The position numbers and the translations under genes are program-made. From Planctomycetota bacterium (GTDB taxonomy: Bacteria > Planctomycetota > UBA11346), in assembly GCA_024641365.1 (NCBI GenBank), contig JAHEDF010000294.1, positions 1-5,520 on the forward strand: a DNA stretch of 5,520 nt, in the 5' to 3' direction. This document shows, one piece after another, positions 1 to 4,495 of the stretch (the first letter of the stretch is position 1; every line of letters begins with the position of its first letter). Below the pieces are notes generated by a model that made no database searches, was not told the DNA's origin, and saw only the letters and a program-made list of their open reading frames with translations.

Positions 1-74
1 AGCAGGCCAAACGCGAGGAGCGCAAGCGTCGCCGACAAGAGCGATTGAATAAAGAAAAACGTACGCGCACATAG
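1..74 (+). CDS. C-terminal end of an unidentified basic protein (5' partial)
   Basis: The third reading frame is open from the left edge and ends at a TAG at 72-74. It gives the last 23 residues of a protein whose body lies outside the window. Twelve of the 23 are Lys or Arg and four are Glu, with runs such as KREERKRRRQERLNKEK, so the end is a highly charged and probably helical tail. Tails like this occur on RNA-binding, ribosome-associated and many unrelated proteins, so I assign no function. The other two forward frames stop earlier (TGA at 46-48, TAA at 49-51) and have no such compositional bias. The call rests only on composition and on the stop being followed by a non-coding-looking gap. 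Confidence 0.55.
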   Translation, partial: QAKREERKRRRQERLNKEKRTRT

Positions 75-187
75 CTACCAGCGCAGAATTTTTTATGCAG
101 AAAGTAGGCTAATACGCTTTGTATGCGTCATGTAGCAGATGGCGAACTGGACACGAACGCACCAGCGCGCACACTGTTCACCCAGCC

Positions 188-202
188 CCTCGCATCGCGA
201 GG
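188..202 (+). other. GC-rich hairpin upstream of the metallophosphoesterase
   Basis: CCTCGC (188-193) and GCGAGG (197-202) form a perfect six-base-pair stem with an ATC loop. It lies in the 164-base gap between the first partial gene and the GTG at 239. No T-run follows, so it is not a textbook intrinsic terminator. A second, weaker stem (ACTA at 204-207 with TAGT at 212-215, flanked by GG/CC) uses the same G residues at 201-202, so the two folds compete. The rest of the gap (75-187 and 216-238) shows no promoter that I can defend. Terminator remnant, 5'-UTR element and chance are all possible. Confidence 0.35.
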
Positions 203-238
203 AACTAATCCTAGTCCCCTCACCTGATCCATATTACC

Positions 239-997
239 GTGATCGCTTTTATCTCTGACATTCATGCAAACCTCGCAGCACTAGAAGCGGTGCTGGCAGA
301 CATTGATTCGGTCGGATCGGTGGAACGCATTTATTGTTTAGGTGATGTTATCGGTTATGGCCCGCAACCACGCGAGTGCCTCGATATAGTCGCCTTACGC
401 TGCAAATTAATTCTCATGGGTAATCATGAGCACGCTCTGTTGTATGGCGCGTATGGTTTCCATGCGGCAGCGAAACGGGCGATCGATTGGACGCGCGACA
501 CGCTGCAAAAAATTCAGCCAGCTGCTCAACGCAAAGCGATCATGGAATTATTACAGAATCTACCGATTCGCCATGAATTTGATGATGTGTTGTTAGTCCA
601 CGGAAGCCCCCGCGATCCCGTTATGGAATATGTGTTGGAGAGTGATTTATGGGAAGGGTCGGACAGTGATAAAATGGATAGTATATTTGATGGTTTTCAG
701 CGTCTGTGTTTTGTCGGTCATACCCATCGGCCAGGTGTATTTACTGAAGATCGCTGCTTTTTGGCAGCCGCTGAATTGCCAAATGGTTTTGATGTGTCGG
801 ATGGAAAATATTTAATTAATGTTGGCTCGGTTGGTCAGCCACGAGATCGCAATCCCCTCGCCTGTTATACCTTGTTTAGTGGTGATGCCGTCTATTTTCG
901 ACGTGTAGACTATGACGTAGAAGCGACTGCCGATAAGGTTCGTCGCATTGATGCGTTGGACCGTCGCTTCGCAGATCGATTATACCGTGGTGAATAA
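239..997 (+). CDS. Calcineurin-like metallophosphoesterase (YfcE/MJ0936-type)
   Basis: This 252-residue protein is a probable cytoplasmic metal-dependent phosphodiesterase or phosphatase. The family motifs appear in order: SDIH (Asp7, His9), GDVIGYGP (Asp36), GNHEH (Asn62, His63), VHGSP (His121) and GHTH (His161, His163), followed by GSVGQPRD (196-203), typical of the small single-domain branch. These residues should bind the two catalytic metals. The length suits a single-domain member, and there is no signal peptide or membrane segment. The start is a GTG at 239, because the family begins almost directly with the hydrophobic strand before SDIH. An in-frame stop at 212-214 leaves only CTG 224 as an alternative. 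No good Shine-Dalgarno sequence sits just upstream. The substrate cannot be read from sequence, since relatives act on cyclic nucleotides, phosphodiesters or nucleotides. It is separated from HPr by 191 bases, so a shared transcript is possible but not shown. Confidence 0.93.
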   Translation: MIAFISDIHANLAALEAVLADIDSVGSVERIYCLGDVIGYGPQPRECLDIVALRCKLILMGNHEHALLYGAYGFHAAAKRAIDWTRDTLQKIQPAAQRKAIMELLQNLPIRHEFDDVLLVHGSPRDPVMEYVLESDLWEGSDSDKMDSIFDGFQRLCFVGHTHRPGVFTEDRCFLAAAELPNGFDVSDGKYLINVGSVGQPRDRNPLACYTLFSGDAVYFRRVDYDVEATADKVRRIDALDRRFADRLYRGE

Positions 998-998
998 C

Positions 999-1202
999 AT
1001 GATTGTGGATGAGATGCTACAAAAGTACGCATTGTTCTGCGGTCAACTTCGCCACATCTTGCAAGTAGCACCAAACGGACCTTTTGATTCTGCGTTGGGC
1101 GTTGCTACAAGCAGCACGCCCAGGTTGGCGCAATATCGCGTTGCCGTATCATCAGTCACAGGCGTGGTCGTGAAAGGACAGTGTTCAGATGCCAATGGTT
1201 GA
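999..1202 (+). CDS. Doubtful small ORF between metallophosphoesterase and HPr
   Basis: An ATG at 999, two bases after the preceding stop codon, opens a 67-residue frame (MIVDEMLQKYALF...) ending with TGA at 1200-1202. It overlaps the HPr start by 14 bases in another frame. A weak GGTG (989-992) lies about six bases before the ATG. For a real gene: position, the lack of a long untranslated gap, and unremarkable codons. Against: no recognisable family, no clear domain or membrane segment, a strong hairpin inside it (1095-1123), and a good Shine-Dalgarno sequence for HPr inside its 3' end. A non-coding leader for HPr explains the interval equally well. Confidence 0.27.
   Translation: MIVDEMLQKYALFCGQLRHILQVAPNGPFDSALGVATSSTPRLAQYRVAVSSVTGVVVKGQCSDANG
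1095..1123 (+). other. Bulged hairpin in the leader region of HPr
   Basis: TTGGGCGT (1095-1102) pairs with ACGCCCAG (1116-1123), the outermost pair being a T-G wobble. TGCT (1103-1106) pairs with AGCA (1110-1113). This leaves a two-base GC bulge (1114-1115) and an ACA loop, so the helix has about twelve pairs. No T-run follows, which argues against an intrinsic terminator. It ends 65 bases before the HPr start codon and could be an mRNA processing or stability element, a regulatory leader, or a chance structure within the doubtful ORF at 999-1202. Confidence 0.4.
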
Positions 1203-1473
1203 GACCAAGGTGACGTTAAGCAATAAAATGGGGCTGCACGCACGTCCATCAACACAAATTGCAACCACTGCCAGCCGCTACAGTGCCGATATTCACATTG
1301 CAAAAGATGATATGGTGGTCGACGCAAAAAGCGTCCTTGAGTTATTAATGTTGGCCGCTGAGTGTGGATCAGAACTGTTGATTACAGCTGATGGCGACGA
1401 TGCCAAAGATGCAGCTCAAGCCATTAAAGAATTGGTAAATGGGCGATTCGGCGAGTTGGACGTCGATGCCTGA
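1189..1473 (+). CDS. ptsH: HPr family phosphocarrier protein of the PTS
   Basis: This 94-residue cytosolic protein is HPr, which accepts phosphate from enzyme I on a histidine and passes it to EIIA domains, or serves regulation where sugar permeases are absent. The active site is GLHARPST (15-22), with His17 as the phospho-acceptor and Arg19 beside it. The second signature, AKSVLELLMLAAECGSEL, places Ser48 where the regulatory Ser46 of Gram-positive HPr lies, so an HPr kinase/phosphorylase could act on it. The length is near the usual 85-90, with a few extra residues at both ends. ATG 1189 is preceded by AAAGGA (1173-1178) at ten bases. ATG 1195 would remove only two residues and is also possible. 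The last 8 bases overlap pgpA. No enzyme I, EIIA or HPr kinase is in the window, so a metabolic versus regulatory role cannot be settled. Confidence 0.96.
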   Translation: MPMVETKVTLSNKMGLHARPSTQIATTASRYSADIHIAKDDMVVDAKSVLELLMLAAECGSELLITADGDDAKDAAQAIKELVNGRFGELDVDA

Positions 1474-1972
1474 AACCCGTTCGATCGCGCCACCTATCGC
1501 GCCACCTATTGCCATGCAGGTCGCGACCGTTTGCGGAATCGGCTACTTAAAACCGGGACCGGGAACCTGGGCTAGTATAGCGGCAGGAATCGTAGCGTTG
1601 ATTGTAATACCTTATATCCCAACAAATTATGTAACGAGTGGGTTACTCGGATTGGTTGCTGTGGCAACGTGTGCCTCGCTGTGGTTGGTACCCAAAACGA
1701 TCGCGCATTTTGGCCGGAGCGATCCGTCGCAAGTTGTTGTAGATGAAGTAGTTGGAGTGTGGCTTGGGGTAGCGCTTATACCGTCGCATATTTTGCAGAC
1801 CGACACAGTTATCAGCGTGCTGCTGGTAGTTGTGCTGTTTCGCGTGTTTGACATCGCCAAACCCTGGCCGGTCAATTGGTTCGAGCGTTTGCCTGGAGCG
1901 CACGGCATTATGGCAGACGACATGGTGGCCGGGTTAGCAGCTGGGTTGATGGCTGCTGCCTTGTTACATTGA
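1466..1972 (+). CDS. pgpA: Phosphatidylglycerophosphatase A
   Basis: This 168-residue inner-membrane enzyme of the PgpA family removes the phosphate from phosphatidylglycerophosphate to give phosphatidylglycerol. Visible motifs are GYLKPGPGTWAS (26-37), SDP (85-87), VVVDEVVGVW (90-99), FRVFDIAKPWP (125-135) and HGIMADDMVAG (146-156). The acidic residues Asp93, Glu94, Asp151 and Asp152 match the conserved metal/phosphate site. Hydrophobic stretches lie at about 36-52, 56-76, 95-110, 115-130 and 153-167. I chose ATG 1466 because it overlaps the HPr stop and follows GGA (1458-1460) at five bases. ATG 1514 is closer to where the conserved domain begins but lacks a ribosome site. ATG 1439 would overlap HPr by 35 bases. 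The extra N-terminus between 1466 and 1514 carries a duplicated IAPP unit, so its status is uncertain. The gene is probably translationally coupled to HPr. Confidence 0.94.
   Translation: MPETRSIAPPIAPPIAMQVATVCGIGYLKPGPGTWASIAAGIVALIVIPYIPTNYVTSGLLGLVAVATCASLWLVPKTIAHFGRSDPSQVVVDEVVGVWLGVALIPSHILQTDTVISVLLVVVLFRVFDIAKPWPVNWFERLPGAHGIMADDMVAGLAAGLMAAALLH
1484..1507 (+). repeat. Two tandem copies of a 12-base unit at the start of pgpA
   Basis: ATCGCGCCACCT occurs twice head to tail (1484-1495 and 1496-1507) and is followed by a partial degenerate third copy (ATTGCC). In the pgpA frame it encodes IAPP-IAPP-IA. The unit is a multiple of three, so gain or loss of a copy would keep the frame. It lies between the two candidate starts at 1466 and 1514. 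Confidence 0.8.
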
Positions 1973-2013
1973 GGTTTGTGCTTCATGATTATGGACCTTC
2001 AAAGGCTTAGCTG

Positions 2014-3906
2014 ATGGCAACTCGCCGCTACGATCGCTCGAAAACACAAACGCGACCTGGTGCTCGTACGCGAGGTGCAACCGCAGCCTCTGGGAATGCG
2101 CGACAACCGATGTCTGGATCAGGTCCAAAGGTGCCTGTCCCTGGATCGGGAGTTCATAGTGCTACGGGTTCGGCTGTGCAGCCAGCTGAACGCCGCACCA
2201 CGGCGCATCGTAGTGATGCCGGTGGAAAAGGAACTGCACGCTCGAAATCGTATGGTAAACAAGGGCTTGGATTACGTGCTAAATTTATGGTGGTATTATC
2301 TGGTGTGACCGCAGCCGCATTGGTGATGCTGGGCATTAGTATGGCTGCAACCACCAATAGTTTTTTATTCGGGCAAAAACAACACAGTGGTATTGAAGTC
2401 GCACGCATGGCTGCGCAAATTGGCACGGCCGTTAATGAGCGAATAAAAGAGTATAGGAAATTTAAGACCGATCCGCGTTGGAGTGGTGTTGATATTCCTA
2501 TTCCAACCCGTGATGTAATTGAAAAAGAAATAGAGAAATATTTAAATTCGGCACGCGATTGGAATAACAATGGTCAATTTGCATACACCGACATATTAGC
2601 AATTCGTTTTGACTGTCCGGCGATTCCAGAAATTAGTCAGGTTGGCATAGGCGAATTGGAAGAATCGACCAGTAAAGGCACCATTTATAAAGAAGTGTAT
2701 GTTCCCAAAGTGGGGAGTTCAGTTTCATTGCCCAGTACCATTTCGGTTATGCAAGGCGTTAAAACAGGCTCCGGTGGAGACATTCCGATTTACCGTTTTA
2801 AAATCGCCCTCGACCCGAGTTTTGGTTCCGCCTCGCACGGCAATGGTCCAGCAAATGTACGCGTCGACATTGCAGCCGACAGTGTTATTCGCGTGCGAAA
2901 TAATTTATTTATTACCATTGGAATTGCAGTGCTTATTGCGATTGGCGTGGTGGTGGCAGTGGCTAATTGGTTAGCTGGAAACATTACCAAGCCCCTCGAC
3001 ATTTTGATCACCGACATGAAAATTGTTGCGCGTGGCCGTTTGGATCATGAAACTAAAGCGCGCTCCAATGATGAAATTGGCATGCTGGCAAATGAATTTA
3101 ATCGCATGACGCAAAATCTGAAAATTGCGCAGTCGGCATTGGTGGAACAAGAAAAAGCCGAATACGAATTGTCGATCGCGCGTGAAGTGCAGCGGCAATT
3201 ATTACCTGCTGAGTCGCCGACTATAATGGGTTACGATGTAGCCGCATTCTACCAAGGTGCGAAAGCTGTTTCCGGCGATTACTTTGACTTTATTCCGCTG
3301 GGTAATGGTGTGTGGGGTTTCATTATCGCTGACGTATCCGGTAAAGGTATTCCTGGATCAATGGTGATGGCGGTAACGCGTACGATTGTTCGTTTGGTTG
3401 CTAATAAATACCAAAAACGTGCGGCCGATACCTTGAAGGAAACCAATCGATTAATTGCCAAGCAAATTAAACGTGGGATGTTTGTTACCGCATTTTATGC
3501 CATATTGGATGAAAATACCAGCACCGTCACCTATGCGTCTGCTGGACATAACCCAATGGTCATTGTACGTGGCGCAACAGGAGCTTACGAATTGGCTTCG
3601 GCTAAAGGCATAGCTTTAGGCTTTAATGAGGGTCCTATTTTTGATAAGACGATACAAGAAGCGACCACCGTACTTGCTCCTGGTGATACCATGATTCTCT
3701 ACACGGATGGATTCCCAGAGGCGATGAATGCTGCAAATGAAGAATATGGAGAAGAGAAATTCTATCAGGCTTGTGCTGATGGAGGAAGACTCGATGTTCG
3801 CAGTAACATCGCTAACTTAGTTAAAGAAATTGCCAATCATCGTGGTGAAGCTGAGCAGTCTGACGACCTCACTATTATCGCAATTCGTAATGTGGCCGGC
3901 GCATGA
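2014..3906 (+). CDS. Membrane-anchored HAMP-PP2C (SpoIIE/RsbU-type) serine phosphatase
   Basis: This 630-residue protein probably dephosphorylates a phosphoserine/threonine STAS-domain antagonist in a partner-switching pathway. Residues 1-86 are basic and rich in Gly, Ser, Thr, Pro and Ala, so probably disordered and cytoplasmic. Membrane segments at about 91-113 and 298-320 bracket an extracytoplasmic domain (114-297) that may sense a signal. A HAMP domain (about 321-375, with NITKPLDIL and DEIGMLANEFNRM) and a helical linker containing SIAREVQRQLLP (387-398) lead into the phosphatase (about 400-628). Its metal-site motifs are all present: SGDYFDF (Asp422), IADVSGKG (Asp440), SAGHNP (509-514), LYTDGFPEA (Asp565) and SDDLTII (Asp617, Asp618), so it should be active. 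ATG 2014 follows AAAGG (2001-2005) at eight bases. It lies 41 bases after pgpA and overlaps the next gene by four. The sensor fold is not recognisable by eye, and a Cache/PAS-like domain is only a guess. Confidence 0.95.
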   Translation: MATRRYDRSKTQTRPGARTRGATAASGNARQPMSGSGPKVPVPGSGVHSATGSAVQPAERRTTAHRSDAGGKGTARSKSYGKQGLGLRAKFMVVLSGVTAAALVMLGISMAATTNSFLFGQKQHSGIEVARMAAQIGTAVNERIKEYRKFKTDPRWSGVDIPIPTRDVIEKEIEKYLNSARDWNNNGQFAYTDILAIRFDCPAIPEISQVGIGELEESTSKGTIYKEVYVPKVGSSVSLPSTISVMQGVKTGSGGDIPIYRFKIALDPSFGSASHGNGPANVRVDIAADSVIRVRNNLFITIGIAVLIAIGVVVAVANWLAGNITKPLDILITDMKIVARGRLDHETKARSNDEIGMLANEFNRMTQNLKIAQSALVEQEKAEYELSIAREVQRQLLPAESPTIMGYDVAAFYQGAKAVSGDYFDFIPLGNGVWGFIIADVSGKGIPGSMVMAVTRTIVRLVANKYQKRAADTLKETNRLIAKQIKRGMFVTAFYAILDENTSTVTYASAGHNPMVIVRGATGAYELASAKGIALGFNEGPIFDKTIQEATTVLAPGDTMILYTDGFPEAMNAANEEYGEEKFYQACADGGRLDVRSNIANLVKEIANHRGEAEQSDDLTIIAIRNVAGA

Positions 3907-4334
3907 AGTTCCATCAACACCTGACAATTAGCAACGATCACGCCTTTTTAGCGCAAGTCCGCGACTTAGTAAGTAAGGGTGTGGCTATCGGTGAGTTCCC
4001 AGCCCACTATCTTAATCGTTTGCAAATAGCAGTCGACGAAGCAGTGACCAATATTATTGAGCATGGCTATGCTGGGCAGCCACGTGGAAGCGCCACCATC
4101 GATATTACAGTTGATGTTAATGAAGAAGAATTCCGTATCGTCATCATTGATAATGGCATGACTTTTGATCCGAACCAAATGACCGATATTGATATTCAAA
4201 GCCATGTTGCAGCAGGTAAGGCTGGTGGTTTGGGTGTATTCCTGATGCGAAAAATTATGGACCAAGTGGATTACCAATATCAAAATGGAAAAAAGAATCA
4301 GCTCGTGTTGGTAAAACTACGTGGTAACGGCTAA
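3903..4334 (+). CDS. RsbW/SpoIIAB-like anti-sigma-factor-type ATP-binding kinase
   Basis: This 143-residue cytosolic protein is a single GHKL-type ATPase domain of the anti-sigma-factor serine kinase group. The N box is LQIAVDEAVTNIIEHGY (40-56), with Glu46 as probable general base and Asn50 as Mg-ATP ligand. The G1 box is DNGMTFDP (83-90, Asp83) and the G2 box GKAGGLGVFLMRKIMD (105-120). There is no histidine-kinase dimerisation domain, and the length matches RsbW/SpoIIAB relatives. Members of the family phosphorylate a STAS antagonist and bind a sigma factor or another partner. The ATG overlaps the phosphatase stop as ATGA (3903-3906) with only a weak ribosome site, which points to translational coupling. 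With the phosphatase upstream, the two would set opposite phosphorylation states of one antagonist. No STAS protein or sigma factor is in view, so the final target is unknown. Some relatives lack kinase activity, and that cannot be excluded. Confidence 0.93.
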   Translation: MKFHQHLTISNDHAFLAQVRDLVSKGVAIGEFPAHYLNRLQIAVDEAVTNIIEHGYAGQPRGSATIDITVDVNEEEFRIVIIDNGMTFDPNQMTDIDIQSHVAAGKAGGLGVFLMRKIMDQVDYQYQNGKKNQLVLVKLRGNG

Positions 4335-4493
4335 ATAAACGCAGCTTTCTCTATCAGCTCAGGCCAATTTTTCCTGTTTTTCCTGCTGGCTCAGTGTAGC
4401 TAGTTAATGCGTTTCTGCTTCTGTATTGGTGCAGAAAGTCAGGCACTTGCATCCCGATAGCTTTCACAAACCTGCAACACACAAGGGCAAGCT
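4335..4493 (+). other. Intergenic region between the signalling genes and the aminotransferase
   Basis: This 159-base gap probably separates two transcription units, being much longer than the upstream gaps in the HPr-to-ATPase cluster. It holds the pyrimidine-rich tandem repeat at 4368-4385 and the inverted repeat at 4457-4495. I found no hairpin followed by a T-run that would serve as a convincing intrinsic terminator, and no clear -35/-10 pair. Confidence 0.5.
4368..4385 (+). repeat. Two tandem copies of TTTTTCCTG
   Basis: TTTTTCCTG occurs at 4368-4376 and again at 4377-4385, 34 bases after the ATPase stop codon. It is a pyrimidine-rich tract with two T5 runs. No strong stem precedes it, so terminator function is unsupported. 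It may simply be a short slippage repeat. Confidence 0.7.
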
Positions 4494-4495
4494 AT
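4457..4495 (+). promoter_or_regulatory. Inverted repeat enclosing the aminotransferase ribosome site
   Basis: ATAGCTT (4457-4463) and AAGCTAT (4489-4495) are perfect seven-base complements separated by 25 bases. The right arm includes the first two bases of the ATG at 4494, and the Shine-Dalgarno sequence AAGGG (4483-4487, six bases before the ATG) lies in the loop. If it folds in the mRNA it would hide the start codon. At the DNA level it could be an operator half-site pair. The stem is short and AT-rich with a large loop, so chance is a serious alternative. Confidence 0.25.

Noticed and set aside
75..238. A sigma-70 promoter with TAATAC (110-115) as -10
   Set aside because: No acceptable -35 element is found 16-18 bases upstream, so the match is not better than chance.
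1043..1327. Minus-strand open frame across the HPr start
   Set aside because: It lies opposite HPr, shows no recognisable family and begins inside the HPr coding region. It is a shadow of the coding bias on the other strand.
1627..1986. Two minus-strand open frames opposite pgpA
   Set aside because: The plus strand carries clear PgpA motifs throughout. The antisense products are Ser/Thr/Asn-rich and have no domain.
1969..2002. Possible stem TTGAGG with CCTTCAA near the phosphatase ribosome site
   Set aside because: It needs a bulge and has only about six pairs across a 21-base loop, so it is too weak to claim regulation.
1985..2014. Nine-codon ORF before the phosphatase, with its TGA overlapping the ATG at 2014
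   Set aside because: A short upstream peptide with stop/start overlap could couple translation, but it has no ribosome site of its own. The AAAGG at 2001-2005 already explains initiation at 2014.
4350..4390. Possible intrinsic terminator after the ATPase gene
   Set aside because: The only stem (CAG..AGG with CCT.CTG) is two three-pair blocks with an internal loop, and no T-run follows it. The T-runs lie within the loop region.
94..4440. TGCAGAAAGT present both near 95-105 and near 4430-4440
   Set aside because: A ten-base match in 5.5 kb is expected several times by chance, and the flanking bases do not match.
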